Source: Xanthomonas codiaei
Lineage (GTDB): Bacteria; Pseudomonadota; Gammaproteobacteria; Xanthomonadales; Xanthomonadaceae
Length of the DNA stretch: 35,465 nucleotides
Direction of reading: 5' to 3'
NCBI RefSeq assembly: GCF_002939785.1
Contig: NZ_MDEC01000010.1
Coordinates: forward strand, 1-35,465
Part shown: in pieces, positions 8,054 through 17,038 of the stretch
How positions within the stretch are numbered: position 1 is the first letter of the stretch
How the letters are laid out: each line of letters starts with the position of its first letter
Notes under the pieces: generated by a model
What the model saw: the letters and a program-made list of their open reading frames with translations, nothing else
The model's database searches: none
Told to the model about the DNA's origin: nothing
Position numbers and translations under genes: made by a program

Positions 8054-10560
8054 GCGTGGCCGCCACCACCTGGCAACGGCTGGAGGCCTTGTTCCACCAG
8101 GCCTGCGCGTTGCCGCCGGCAGAGCGCGAGGCCTTCGCGCGCGCGCAGGCAGGCGAGGATGCCGTGTTGCGCGATGAATTGCTGGCGATGCTGGCGGTGG
8201 AATCGCAGGCCACCTTGCGGATACGCACACCGTTGAAGCAGGCCGTGGCCGCCTTGCACGCACCGCTGCCGGAACTGCCGGCGGGCACGCGCTTCGGCGC
8301 GTGGGCGATCGACCGCCTGCTCGGCGCCGGCGGCATGGGTCAGGTGTACCTGGGCCACCGTGCCGATGGTGCCTACGAGCGCGAGGTGGCGATCAAGCTG
8401 ATGGCTGCCGACGCGCTGGATGCGCAGGGCCGGGCCTTGTTCGAATTCGAATGCCGGTTGCTGGCGCAGATGGTGCACCCGGCCATCGCGCAGATCCACG
8501 ACGTGGGCACCGACGCCCAGGGCCGGCCATACCTGGTGATGGAGTACCTGCGCGGCGAGCCCATCACCTGGTGGTGCGACCAACACCGGCTGTCGTTGCA
8601 CGCACGCGTGCTGCTGATGCTGCGGGTGAGCGAGGCGGTGCAGCATGCACACCAGAAGGGCGTGATCCATCGCGATCTCAAGCCCAGCAATGTGCTGGTC
8701 AGCGACATCGACGGGCGGCCGATGCCGGGGGTGATCGATTTCGGCATCGCCATCGATGCGGCCAACCCGGGGCTGACCTCGGCGCATGGCCGCGGCACGC
8801 CCGGCTACATGAGCCCGGAGCAGGCGCGCGGCGCGCAGGAGGTGGACGCCCGCAGCGACATCTATGCGCTGGGCGCGATGTTCTACGAATTGAGTTGCGG
8901 GCTGGCGCCGGTGGCCGGCAGCGATGGCGTGCCGCTGCCGCCTTCGCAACGGGTGGCGGCGGTGCCGGCCGATGCGCGCGCACGCATCTGCGCGGCGCGT
9001 GCCACCAGGCCTGCGCAGTTGCTGCAGCAGCTGCGCGATGGCCTGGATGCGATCGTGTTGCGTGCCCTGGCGGCCGAGCCGGGCGCGCGTTATGCCTCGG
9101 TATCGGCGCTGCTGGACGATCTGCACCGCTGGCTCGACGGCTACCCGCCGCGCGCCCTGCAGGCCGGCCGCTGGCTGCGGCTGTGCAAGTTCATCCAACG
9201 CCATCGCAGCGGTGCGCTGGCCGCCGGGCTGGTGGCCGTGGCCTCGATCGGCGGCGTGGGCGCCACGCTGTGGTCGCTGCAGCAGGCCGCGCGCGATGCG
9301 CAACGCGCCCGCGTCACCGGCGATTTCATGAGTTCGGTGCTGTCCAGCGTGGATCCGGGCGTGGCGCAGGATCTGGACAAGACCTTGATGCTGCGCGTGC
9401 TGGAGCAGGCCTCGCAGCGCGCCGCACGCGAGCTGGCCGGCCAGCCCGATGCGCGCACCGATGTCGAACTGACACTGGGCCGTACCCTGATTGCGCTGGC
9501 CAAGTATCCGCAGGCGGTGGAGCACCTGCGCACCGCGCAGCGGCTGGCGCGGGAAAGCGCGGGCGAGGGCAGCCTGCCGGCGCTCAAGGCCACCTCCATG
9601 CTGGGCCAGGCGCTGCGCGGCGCCGGCCAGCGCGAGGAAGCCGCGCAGCTGCTGCGCCAGGGCATTGCGCAAGCGCAGCGCGGCGATGCGCAACAGCAGA
9701 CCATGGGCAACGACATGCGCGGGTGGCTGGCCTGGACGCTGCGCGACCAGGGCCGCATCGCCGAGGCCATGAGCGAAAGCCGGCATGCCTACGTGGCGGC
9801 GCTGGCCAACCCTGCCACGGGTGCGGACCAGCGCATCAACGCCGGCAACGTCTACGCCGCGATGCTGGCCGAGGTCGGGCAGCTGGCACCGGCGATCGCC
9901 CTGCAGCGCGCCCTGTTGCGCGACCGCATCGCCCTGGACGGGGCCGAGCATCCGTTTGTCCTGTCGATGCGCAACAGCCTGTCGGTGTATCTGCTTATGC
10001 AGCGCGATTTCGCCGGCGCAGAGGCCGAGCTGGCGCCGCTGCTGCAGATCCACCGCAAGCTCTATGGCGACAACACCGCCGACACGCTGATGGTGGAAGG
10101 CAACCTGGCCGGTGCATTGCGGCAGCAGGGCAAGGTGGCCGAGGCCGGTCCGCATTACCGGGCGGCGTTGGAGCGCGCGCGCGCGGTGTTCGGCGAAGAC
10201 GCGCCCGAGACGATCGCCTTCCGCAGCAACCACGCGTTCTGGTTGCTGGATGCCGGGCAGGCGGCGCAATCGCTGGCCGAACAGCGCGCCGCACTGACGG
10301 CCTCGCTGCGGGTATTGGGCCGTGCGCATCCGCAGACAGCCGAGATCCTGCGCGGCATGTCCGAAGCCGAGCGCACCCTGGGCCAGACAGCGGACGCACG
10401 CGCGCATGCGCAGCAGGCGGTGCAGATCCTCACCGGCATCTTCGGCAACGCCGAGGAGCCCCTGCGCGCCGCGCGCCAGACCCTGGCGCAGGTGCAACCG
10501 GCAACGCCGACGCCCGCCGACGCCGACGCAGCCAGTACCTCGGTGGTGGCGCAGCGCTGA
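8050..10560 (+). CDS. pknS: Transmembrane Ser/Thr kinase with sensor domain, PknS type
   Basis: An 836-residue kinase starting at GTG 8050, overlapping the sigma-factor stop by four bases (GTGA), so translation is probably coupled. A helical N-terminal region (1-70) precedes the kinase domain (about 82-365): Gly loop LGAGGMGQVYLG, catalytic Lys in VAIK (116), HRDLKPSN with Asp209, DFG (230-232, as IDFGIA) and GTPGYMSPEQA. One membrane helix lies at about 388-408, followed by about 420 residues of helical TPR-like repeats (for example LGRTLIALAKYPQAVEHL, repeated with ~42-residue spacing), predicted periplasmic. This layout matches PknS, which signals to EcfK to switch on the T6SS. The periplasmic repeats are the likely sensor; the ligand is unknown. 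All catalytic residues are present. Confidence 0.92.
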   Translation: MSVAATTWQRLEALFHQACALPPAEREAFARAQAGEDAVLRDELLAMLAVESQATLRIRTPLKQAVAALHAPLPELPAGTRFGAWAIDRLLGAGGMGQVYLGHRADGAYEREVAIKLMAADALDAQGRALFEFECRLLAQMVHPAIAQIHDVGTDAQGRPYLVMEYLRGEPITWWCDQHRLSLHARVLLMLRVSEAVQHAHQKGVIHRDLKPSNVLVSDIDGRPMPGVIDFGIAIDAANPGLTSAHGRGTPGYMSPEQARGAQEVDARSDIYALGAMFYELSCGLAPVAGSDGVPLPPSQRVAAVPADARARICAARATRPAQLLQQLRDGLDAIVLRALAAEPGARYASVSALLDDLHRWLDGYPPRALQAGRWLRLCKFIQRHRSGALAAGLVAVASIGGVGATLWSLQQAARDAQRARVTGDFMSSVLSSVDPGVAQDLDKTLMLRVLEQASQRAARELAGQPDARTDVELTLGRTLIALAKYPQAVEHLRTAQRLARESAGEGSLPALKATSMLGQALRGAGQREEAAQLLRQGIAQAQRGDAQQQTMGNDMRGWLAWTLRDQGRIAEAMSESRHAYVAALANPATGADQRINAGNVYAAMLAEVGQLAPAIALQRALLRDRIALDGAEHPFVLSMRNSLSVYLLMQRDFAGAEAELAPLLQIHRKLYGDNTADTLMVEGNLAGALRQQGKVAEAGPHYRAALERARAVFGEDAPETIAFRSNHAFWLLDAGQAAQSLAEQRAALTASLRVLGRAHPQTAEILRGMSEAERTLGQTADARAHAQQAVQILTGIFGNAEEPLRAARQTLAQVQPATPTPADADAASTSVVAQR

Positions 10561-10573
10561 GACGGATTGTCGG
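10558..10573 (+). promoter_or_regulatory. TGAGAC-N4-TGTCGG element upstream of PAAR
   Basis: TGAGACGGATTGTCGG, overlapping the pknS stop codon. TGTCGG ends 57 bp before the PAAR ATG. One of three identical-spacing copies, all before T6SS genes; candidate -35 region for EcfK. No experimental support is visible from sequence. Confidence 0.55.
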
Positions 10574-10630
10574 GTGGGCGGCGAACAGGCGCGCCACAGT
10601 GGCCGCCACCGATTGCATTGAAGCGTTGCC

Positions 10631-10918
10631 ATGCAGCCCGCCGCGCGCCTGACCGACCTGCACGTCTGCCCGATGGTGACCGGGGTGGTGCCGCACGTGG
10701 GCGGCCCCATCCTCGGCCCCGGTGCGCCCACGGTACTGATCGGCGGCCTGCCTGCCGCGCGCATCGGCGATGCGGCGGTGTGCGTCGGCCCGCCGGACAG
10801 CATCGTGGCCGGTGCGCCCACCGTGTTGATCGCCGGCCAGCCGGCCGCTCGCCTGGGCGACAGCACCGCGCATGGCGGGGTGATCACCCTGGGCTGTTTC
10901 ACCGTGCTGATCGGCTGA
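10631..10918 (+). CDS. PAAR-domain T6SS spike-tip protein
   Basis: A 95-residue protein made of a single PAAR domain, the small beta cone that sharpens the VgrG trimer and often connects effectors to it. Hallmarks are MQPAARLTDLHVCP at the start, the GGPILGPGAPTVLIGG and GAPTVLIAGQ repeats with PAARIGD and PAARLGD between them, and a final GCFTVLIG strand. His and Cys residues (HVC at 11-13, H22, AHGG in the C-terminal third, C89) can supply the zinc site. There is no N- or C-terminal extension, so it carries no fused toxin. It stands between pknS and the TPR-methyltransferase gene, with a putative regulatory element 57 bp upstream. The ribosome binding site is weak. Confidence 0.93.
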   Translation: MQPAARLTDLHVCPMVTGVVPHVGGPILGPGAPTVLIGGLPAARIGDAAVCVGPPDSIVAGAPTVLIAGQPAARLGDSTAHGGVITLGCFTVLIG

Positions 10919-11122
10919 GCGCGGACGGCCGCGTGGCGATGCTTGCTGCACGTTCCCGGCGTGCGTGGAAACCACAGCCGCGATGCTGCGGCGGCATAGC
11001 GCCCGCAACAGGCGCAACGCCGGCGCGCAGTACGTGCTGACCGGTCACAACGCGTCATCGTCGAACATGCATCCGCGCCGCAGTACTCCTTCGTCATCTT
11101 GCCGCCCCTTTGGAGAGCCCCG

Positions 11123-12454
11123 ATGCAAACCGCTACCCGCCTGCAGCCGGAGACCTTGCAACACGCCATCGATGCGCACCGCAGCGGCCAGTTCGACCGC
11201 GCCGCGCAGTTGTACAGGCAGGTACTGGATGCACAGCCTGCGCACGTGGGCGCACAGCATTTCCACGGTGTGCTGCTGCATCAGCGCGGGCACAGCGCCG
11301 CGGCCGTGGCCTCGATCACCCAGGCGCTGGCGCTGGATCCCGCCCAGCCGGATGCCTGCAACAACCTGGGCAATATCCACCGCGAATGCGGACGCCTGAG
11401 CGATGCCGAACAGTGCTATCGCCGCGCGCTGACGCTGGCGCCTGCCCATGCCGATGCACTGGCCAATCTGGCCGCGGTGCTGGAAGCGCAGCGGCGCCCC
11501 GAAGAAGCCTTCGTCACCTACGCGGCGCTGTTGCATACCTATCCGGAGTCGGCACAGGCGCACTATTTGATGGGGCTGTTCCTGCGCAACAACGCGCAGG
11601 CCGCCGAGCACCTGCAGCAGTCGGTGGAGTGCCTGCAGCAGGCCTGCACCCTGGCACCGGAGCATCTGCCGGCGCGCGAGGCGCTGGGCACCGGGCTCTA
11701 TCTGCTGGGCGAGCACGTGCAGGCGCAGGCGGTCTACCGCGCATGGCTGGCGCGCGAACCGGGCAATGCGGTGGCCGCGCACATGCTCGCGGCCTGCGGT
11801 GGCGCCGCCGCCCCGCCACGTGCCGGGGACAGCTATGTGCGCGAGCTGTTCGATGGCTTTGCCGACAGCTTCGACGAACAACTGCTGCACAACCTGGACT
11901 ACCGCGCGCCGCAGCGCCTGACCGAGGCGCTGGCGGCATGCCTGCCCGCGCCGGGCGCCGCGTTGAGCATCCTGGATGCCGGCTGCGGCACCGGGCTGTG
12001 CGCGCCCTTGCTGCGGCCATATGCGCACCAGCTGGTGGGTGTGGACCTGTCGCCGGGCATGCTGGCCAAGGCGCATCAGCGCGGCGGCTACGATGCGCTG
12101 GAGGTGGCCGAGCTCACCGCCTACCTGCAGGCGACGCCTGCCCGCTGGGACGTGGTGGCCTGCGCAGACACGCTGGTGTACTTCGGCGCGCTGCAAACGG
12201 TGCTGGCAGCGGCGGCTGCCGCCTTGCGGCCTGGCGGCGTGCTTGGCTTCACCGTCGAGGCGCTGGACGCAGACAGCGATCGGGTCGACCTGGATGCCAG
12301 CGGCCGCTATCAGCACAGCCATGCGCATGTGTCGGCCGCCCTGCACAGCGCCGGTCTGCAGCCGGTGGTGATCACGCTGGATGTGCTGCGCAGCGAGCGT
12401 GGCCAGCCCGTGCACGGATGGGTCGTGACGGCGCGCACGCCTGCGCAGCGCTGA
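11123..12454 (+). CDS. TPR-repeat SAM-dependent methyltransferase
   Basis: A 443-residue two-domain protein. ATG 11123 is chosen for TGGAGAG at 11111-11117; an in-frame ATG at 11099 lacks a ribosome binding site. Residues about 1-215 form TPR repeats (for example DACNNLGNIHRECGRLSDAE at 77-96, with LxPxxxxA spacers). Residues 235-443 are a class I methyltransferase: ELFDGFADSFDEQL, motif I LDAGCGTGLC (284-293), acidic VGVDLSPGMLAKA (305-317), motif IV VACADTLVYFG (345-355) and a C-terminal GxxPVVITLDVLRSERG-like strand. The product is cytosolic. The substrate is unknown; the TPR half suggests a protein substrate. It follows the PAAR gene by 204 bp and precedes vgrG, so it may modify a spike or cargo protein. 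That role is inference. Confidence 0.88.
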   Translation: MQTATRLQPETLQHAIDAHRSGQFDRAAQLYRQVLDAQPAHVGAQHFHGVLLHQRGHSAAAVASITQALALDPAQPDACNNLGNIHRECGRLSDAEQCYRRALTLAPAHADALANLAAVLEAQRRPEEAFVTYAALLHTYPESAQAHYLMGLFLRNNAQAAEHLQQSVECLQQACTLAPEHLPAREALGTGLYLLGEHVQAQAVYRAWLAREPGNAVAAHMLAACGGAAAPPRAGDSYVRELFDGFADSFDEQLLHNLDYRAPQRLTEALAACLPAPGAALSILDAGCGTGLCAPLLRPYAHQLVGVDLSPGMLAKAHQRGGYDALEVAELTAYLQATPARWDVVACADTLVYFGALQTVLAAAAAALRPGGVLGFTVEALDADSDRVDLDASGRYQHSHAHVSAALHSAGLQPVVITLDVLRSERGQPVHGWVVTARTPAQR

Positions 12455-12467
12455 GACGAAATGTCGG
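12452..12467 (+). promoter_or_regulatory. TGAGAC-N4-TGTCGG element upstream of vgrG
   Basis: TGAGACGAAATGTCGG, overlapping the stop codon of the TPR-methyltransferase gene. TGTCGG ends 137 bp before the preferred vgrG ATG. Same 6-4-6 spacing as the copies at 10558 and 19888. Confidence 0.55.
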
Positions 12468-12604
12468 CTTTGCCCGCTGCCTGCATGGGAGCATCGCCCT
12501 GGCAGTGATGGCCCGTGACCGGCACGCAGCGGTGCGTGCAGGCCGGCGATTGCGCACTGCCGGCCGGCGCACCCCGCGTTGCCTACCCACCTGTGGATGC
12601 TTCG

Positions 12605-14569
12605 ATGCCGCGCACCATCACGCTGCACTCCGACCTTGGCGAGCGCCTGCGGCTGCACCGCATGCAGGCGCACGAGGCCTTGGGGCAGCTGTTCGACTAC
12701 CGCATCGACGCCCTGTGCACGGACGCGCAGCCCAACCTGGGTGCACTGCTCGCCACGCCGGTGGCCGTCCAACTGGCCGACGACAATGGCGAGCAACGCT
12801 GGTACCACGGCATCGTGGCCAGCTGCGCGCAGGCTGGCGTCACCGTCGTCGATGCGATCGCCTACACGGTGCTGGAGCTGCACCTGGTGCCGCGGCCCTG
12901 GCTGCTCACCCAGCGGCGCGATTGCCGCATCTACCAGGACCTGAGCGTGCCGGAGATCGTGTCCAGCGTGTTGGGCGAGATCGGCTACAGCGATGTGCAG
13001 CAGCAACTGAGCACGCAGTACCCCAAGCGCACCTACTGCGTGCAATACCGCGAAGACGATTTCAGCTTCATCAGCCGGCTGCTGGAGCAGGAAGGCATCT
13101 ATTACTACTTCACCCATGGCCGCAATGCGCACACCATGGTGTTGTGCGACGCGCTGGGCGCGCATGCGCAGCGCAATGGCGTGGACAGCCTGCCGTACGT
13201 GCCGCCGGAGCTGGAAGACCGGCGCATCCTGCGTTCGGTGGTGAGCCGCTGGCGTAACGCCCGCGCGCTGCATTCCACCCAGCATGCGGTCACCGATTAC
13301 GACCCGCAGCAACCACGCGCCTCGCTGGCAGCCGAGTTCGATGCCAGCGGCGCCGGTCTGCACCCGGTGGATGGCCTGGCCGCATTCGATTACCCCGGCC
13401 CGCATGCGCTGCAGGCCGATGGCAGCCGCTATGCGCAGGTCCGCACCGAGGCGCACAACGTGCAACGCGCCAGCCACCAGGCCACCACCAATGCCTGCGG
13501 GCTGATGGTGGGGGCGTTGTTCACCCTGCACGGCCATCCGCGCAGCGAGCTCAATCAGGAGTATCTGGTGCTCTCGGCACAGACCACGCTGGCAGCGCCC
13601 GGGCATGCCGACGCGCCACCGTTTTCCAGCACAGTGCAGGTGATGGAAAGCCGGCTGCCGTTTCGCAGCGTGGCGCGCACGCCCACGCCCAGCATCGCCG
13701 GCCTGCAGACCGCGGTGGTCACCGGCGACACCGACGAAGACATCGTGGTGGACGCGCGCGGCCGTGTGCAGGTGACCTTTCACTGGTCCGGCTCCGCACG
13801 CGCGCATGGCGCACCGTCGTGCTGGGTGCGGGTGGCCTCGATGTGGGCGGGCAAGGGCTGGGGCGCGATGAGCCTGCCGCGGGTGGGGCAGGAGGTGGTG
13901 GTGAGCTTCCTGGAAGGCGACCCGGACCGCCCGCTGATCGTCGGCAGCGTGTACAACGCCGATCACGCGCTGCCGTTCGCGCTGCCGGACAACAAGACCC
14001 AAAGCGGCGTGCGCAGCCGCAGCCTGCTCGGCGGCAGCGCGGATTTCAACGAGCTGCGCTTCGACGACAAGGCCGGCGCGGAAGAGGTCTACCTGCGCGC
14101 ACAGCGTGACCTGTGCGAAGCGGTGCAGCACGACCATACCGCCACGGTGGACAACGATCAGGTGCTCACGGTCAAGCATGACCGCAAGGCGCGCATCGAC
14201 AACAACGACAGCGTGGATGTCGGCAAGAAACTGCTGCTGCAGGCCGGCGAGGAGATCGAGCTGGTGACCGGCAGTGCGCGGCTGGTGATGAAGCAAAACG
14301 GCGACATCGTGCTCAGCGGCGTCAAGATCCTCGTCGATGCCACGTCCGAAGCCAAGACCACCTCCACCGCCATTAAGCTGATCGCCAATGCGCAGCTGCA
14401 GGCCAAATCGCCCGCCACAGAAGTGGCCGGCGATGCCACGCTGAAACTGTCCTCCGGTGGCATGCTCAGCGCCGAAGCCGGCGCCTCGGCCACGCTCAAG
14501 GGCCCGCTGGTCAGCATCAAGGCCGATGCCCTGGTGCAGGTCGGTGGCGGCCTGATCATGATCGGATGA
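12605..14569 (+). CDS. vgrG: T6SS spike protein VgrG
   Basis: A 654-residue VgrG, the trimeric spike (gp27-gp5-like) exported with Hcp. The N-terminal gp27-like part has the usual opening (RTITLHSDLGERLRLHRM), the YRIDALC block, and FSFISRLLEQEGIYYYFTH near residues 155-173. The OB-fold/gp5 part includes GRVQVTFHWSG, SCWVRVASMWAGKGWGAM and the PRVGQEVVVSFLEGDPDRP / GSVYNADHALPF blocks typical of VgrG. The C-terminus is a beta-helix with repeated VxVxxD-like steps, ending GGGLIMIG. There is no extra C-terminal effector domain. ATG 12605 is chosen by alignment to the family start although its ribosome binding site is poor; an in-frame ATG at 12515 would add 30 residues. It overlaps the next gene by four bases. 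Confidence 0.96.
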   Translation: MPRTITLHSDLGERLRLHRMQAHEALGQLFDYRIDALCTDAQPNLGALLATPVAVQLADDNGEQRWYHGIVASCAQAGVTVVDAIAYTVLELHLVPRPWLLTQRRDCRIYQDLSVPEIVSSVLGEIGYSDVQQQLSTQYPKRTYCVQYREDDFSFISRLLEQEGIYYYFTHGRNAHTMVLCDALGAHAQRNGVDSLPYVPPELEDRRILRSVVSRWRNARALHSTQHAVTDYDPQQPRASLAAEFDASGAGLHPVDGLAAFDYPGPHALQADGSRYAQVRTEAHNVQRASHQATTNACGLMVGALFTLHGHPRSELNQEYLVLSAQTTLAAPGHADAPPFSSTVQVMESRLPFRSVARTPTPSIAGLQTAVVTGDTDEDIVVDARGRVQVTFHWSGSARAHGAPSCWVRVASMWAGKGWGAMSLPRVGQEVVVSFLEGDPDRPLIVGSVYNADHALPFALPDNKTQSGVRSRSLLGGSADFNELRFDDKAGAEEVYLRAQRDLCEAVQHDHTATVDNDQVLTVKHDRKARIDNNDSVDVGKKLLLQAGEEIELVTGSARLVMKQNGDIVLSGVKILVDATSEAKTTSTAIKLIANAQLQAKSPATEVAGDATLKLSSGGMLSAEAGASATLKGPLVSIKADALVQVGGGLIMIG

Positions 14570-15114
14570 GCGCGCCCATGCTCTCGCTGGCGCAGGCGTG
14601 TGCGGACATGCAGGTCTCCGCGCCGGCGCGTGCGCAGCTGGCCACGCCCATGGCGCCGCAGGCGGCGGTGCGCGCCCTGCTGGCGCATGGCCACGACGAG
14701 GATGCGATCAAGCTGCTCGCGCGCCTGCTGCCCAAGCGCTACGCGGTGGCCTGGCTGTGCCAGTGCGTGCGCGGCGAAGCGCTGGACGAGGAAGATCGCG
14801 CCGGTGCCGCGCTGGCGGAAAAATGGGTGCGCGACCCCAGCGAAGCGCATCGCCGCGCGGCGCAGGCGTTTGCGCATGCCGGTGGCTATGTGTCCCTGGG
14901 TGCGTGGCTGGCGGCGGCGGTGGCCTGGTCCGGTGGCAGCCTGGCGCCGCCCCAGCAGAGCACCGCGGTCCCGCCGGCCGAGCACCTGACCGCACGGGCG
15001 GTGGCGGCGGGCATCACCTTGCTGGCCGCGCGCCAGCCTGCCGCACTGGCTGCGCGTCGCAGCGGGTATGCCGCGCATGCGTTGGAGTTGCTCACCAGTG
15101 TGTGCGCGCCATGA
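14566..15114 (+). CDS. DUF6931-like T6SS-associated protein
   Basis: A 182-residue alpha-helical, Ala-rich protein with no signal peptide. Its ATG (14566) overlaps the vgrG stop (ATGA), so the two are probably translationally coupled; an alternative ATG lies at 14578. Features are LLAHGHDEDAIKLLARLLPK followed by AVAWLCQCVR and a C-terminal helix with LLAARQPAALAARR. The pattern agrees with the DUF6931 family, which is often found next to vgrG in T6SS loci; this is from memory and should be checked by profile search. Coupling to vgrG suggests a role as chaperone or adaptor for the spike or its cargo (inference). A 557-bp gap rich in palindromes follows. Confidence 0.8.
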   Translation: MSAPMLSLAQACADMQVSAPARAQLATPMAPQAAVRALLAHGHDEDAIKLLARLLPKRYAVAWLCQCVRGEALDEEDRAGAALAEKWVRDPSEAHRRAAQAFAHAGGYVSLGAWLAAAVAWSGGSLAPPQQSTAVPPAEHLTARAVAAGITLLAARQPAALAARRSGYAAHALELLTSVCAP

Positions 15115-15264
15115 GATCGCTTGTTGGTCATTGCAGCAAAGCGAACGATCCGGTGTGCGCAATGTTCTCCAGCCACTTCAACAGCGTGAAATCTGGGTTG
15201 TCGTGGGGCTTGGGCGCCATGATTGCATTGGCTGCAGGGCAGTGGGTCTGTGGTTGGGTTGCAG

Positions 15265-15372
15265 GGCCCTTGCCCGCCCACCGGCGCGGGACACGCCGTG
15301 GATCCTTCCTTGGAGGCTCTGGCGCGGCATCCATGCCGCTCAAGGTCCCGCGCCGGTGGGCGGGCAAGGGCC
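15265..15372 (+). repeat. 28-bp perfect inverted repeat with 52-bp loop
   Basis: Left arm 15265-15292 (begins GGCCCTTGCCCGCCC) is the exact reverse complement of 15345-15372. Within the loop, GCGGCAT and ATGCCGC form a small second hairpin around CC. It resembles the intergenic palindromic units scattered in Xanthomonas genomes. Arms of this length in RNA would form a very stable stem. Confidence 0.9.
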
Positions 15373-15430
15373 ATTGGAGATGGTCGGCGTGTCTGGTTTG
15401 CAATAAAACAGCCAGCGGACTGTCTGGTGC

Positions 15431-15527
15431 GGTGTCCTTGCCGCTTGCGGGACCGTTGGCGGCATGGATGCCGCCAACGGTCCCCATGGACGGGTTAACG
15501 GCGTGTCCCGCGAGCGGTGAGGGCACC
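15431..15527 (+). repeat. Nested palindrome with GGCAT-GG-ATGCC core
   Basis: An inner perfect 17-bp inverted repeat (15449-15465 and 15468-15484) is separated by two bases. Outer arms 15431-15453 and 15505-15527 match at 19 of 23 positions. It shares the GGCAT/ATGCC core with the element at 15265-15372. Possible roles are terminator, RNA stability element or mobile palindromic repeat. Confidence 0.85.
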
Positions 15528-15671
15528 GCGCACTCGACCAACGCGGTTTGGGACTATCAAGGTGACCCCAAGGCGGCTAACAAAAAGCCACTGCGCAGCC
15601 GCTCGCTACCTTCTGTCAGCCGCACCACGTTTTTTTCTGAAGATCGATCATCATTTGCAGGAGCTCGTGTC

Positions 15672-17003
15672 GTGTCCAGTTCGCAGTTGATCCTCACCGT
15701 TGGCGGCGCGCATGCCGCACAGTTCGGACCCAATGCGCAGAAGCGGTTCGCCGGCACTGGCGGCAGCATCGGGCGCTCGGACGAGAGCGACTGGGTGCTG
15801 GCGGCACCGGGCGTGTCGCGCACGCATGCGGTGGTGCGTTTTCTCAACGGCATGTACTTCATCGAGGACCGCAGCACCAACGGCATGTCGCTCAATGGTG
15901 CGGCCTTGACCCGCTCCGACCCGTGCGCCCTGAGCGATGGCGACCGCCTGCAGCTGGACAGCTTCGAGATCCAGGTGCAGGTGCAACCGCTGGCTGTCGG
16001 AGCCGAGGCGACACCGGCCTTCGCCCCGCTGCTGGAGGCCATGGACGACCGTACCCAGGTGGCGCCGGCGCCCTCCCCGCTGCGCGCTGCACCGCCCGAG
16101 AGCCCATTGGATCTGCTGGATTTCGGTGCACCCTCGGCGCAGCGCAAGGCCACCGACGATTCCCTGGAAGGCTTGCTCTCAGGCAGCGCGCCGCGGGAGC
16201 TGGACCCCTTGCGCCTGCTCGACCCCATACCCGCCCCGGCGCCCAGCGTGGTACCCGGCGCGTGGAATCACAGCAGCGCCAGCCACGACCACTTCCGCCC
16301 GCCCGCCAGCGGCGACGCACGCGCCACCCTGCCGGAAAACTGGGACATGACCCTCGGCGACTTCGCACCGGCCGCCTCCACGGCAGCGCAGGCAGTACAG
16401 GCCGCTGCCGCTGCAGTCTCTGCGGCCAAGCAAACGCCTGGCAACGCGCCCGCCGGAATGCTGCAGCTGCCAGCGGAGCTGGATCGCATCTTCGCCATCG
16501 TGGTGGATGGGGTGATGGACGTGCTGCGCGCACGCGCGCAGATCAAGAACACCTTCCGCCTGCCGGTCACGGTGATCCAGCGGTCGGAGAACAACCCGCT
16601 CAAGTTCGCCGCCACCGCCGAGGACGCCCTGCAGAAATTGCTGGCCCCGCCCAGCCCCGCGTTCCTGTCCGGCGTGCCGGCATTCGAGGACGCCTTCGAC
16701 GATATCCGCTGCCACCAGATGGCGATGCTGGCCGGCATGCGCGCGGCCTTCGACGCGATGCTGTTCCACTTCAGCCCGGACCGGCTGGAACAGGAAGCCG
16801 ACGCCGGCGGCAAGCGTTTGAGCTTCGGCGGCAAGGGGCGCTATTGGGAGCGCTATCGCGATAACTTCGAACAGCTGCGCGGCGATCCGGACGACTGCTT
16901 CCGTCGCCTGTTCGGCGACGAGTTCGCCCGCGCCTACGAGGCGCAGCTGGCACGGCTGAAGTCGGCACGGCGCCAGCCTGCGGTGCGCGAATCGCAGGGA
17001 TGA
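15672..17003 (+). CDS. tagH: FHA-domain T6SS protein TagH
   Basis: A 443-residue cytosolic protein starting at GTG 15672, with AGGAG at 15659-15663 eight bases upstream. The N-terminal FHA domain (about 5-105) has the phosphothreonine-binding residues in place: GR (34-35), SRTH (49-52) and STNG (68-71). A Pro/Ala-rich linker of about 160 residues contains repeated short acidic patches (LLDFGAP, LEGLLSG, LRLLDPI). The C-terminal helical domain (about 265-430) has PAELDRIFAIVVDGVMDVLRAR, FEDAFDDIRCHQMAMLAGMRAAFDAML and FRRLFGDEFARAYEAQL, characteristic of the TagH/ImpI family. In threonine-phosphorylation control of T6SS, PpkA phosphorylates the FHA protein to trigger assembly and PppA reverses this. 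Those partners are encoded at 26724-31158. Here tagH is separated from tssK by an unrelated LysR/reductase pair. Confidence 0.93.
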   Translation: MSSSQLILTVGGAHAAQFGPNAQKRFAGTGGSIGRSDESDWVLAAPGVSRTHAVVRFLNGMYFIEDRSTNGMSLNGAALTRSDPCALSDGDRLQLDSFEIQVQVQPLAVGAEATPAFAPLLEAMDDRTQVAPAPSPLRAAPPESPLDLLDFGAPSAQRKATDDSLEGLLSGSAPRELDPLRLLDPIPAPAPSVVPGAWNHSSASHDHFRPPASGDARATLPENWDMTLGDFAPAASTAAQAVQAAAAAVSAAKQTPGNAPAGMLQLPAELDRIFAIVVDGVMDVLRARAQIKNTFRLPVTVIQRSENNPLKFAATAEDALQKLLAPPSPAFLSGVPAFEDAFDDIRCHQMAMLAGMRAAFDAMLFHFSPDRLEQEADAGGKRLSFGGKGRYWERYRDNFEQLRGDPDDCFRRLFGDEFARAYEAQLARLKSARRQPAVRESQG

Positions 17004-17038
17004 CACGGCCGCGTTGCGATCGCAGCGGCGCAGGGCTT

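Larger units (their letters stand above)
15115..15671. other. Intergenic region of 557 bp with two large palindromes, upstream of tagH
   Basis: No gene is seen on either strand. The stretch carries the two hairpin elements listed separately (15265-15372 and 15431-15527) and ends with the tagH ribosome binding site. No TGAGAC-N4-TGTCGG element is present. Confidence 0.6.

Noticed and set aside
7735..11169. 1144-codon open frame on the minus strand
   Set aside because: It lies opposite ecfK, pknS and PAAR, has Arg/Gln/His-rich text without domains, and is explained by high GC at third positions of the real genes.
11045..14296. 1083-codon open frame on the minus strand
   Set aside because: Shadow of the methyltransferase and vgrG genes; low-complexity composition and no recognisable domain.
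15601..15671. TGTCAG upstream of tagH as a fourth promoter element
   Set aside because: The TGAGAC half is missing at the required spacing and one base of TGTCGG differs.
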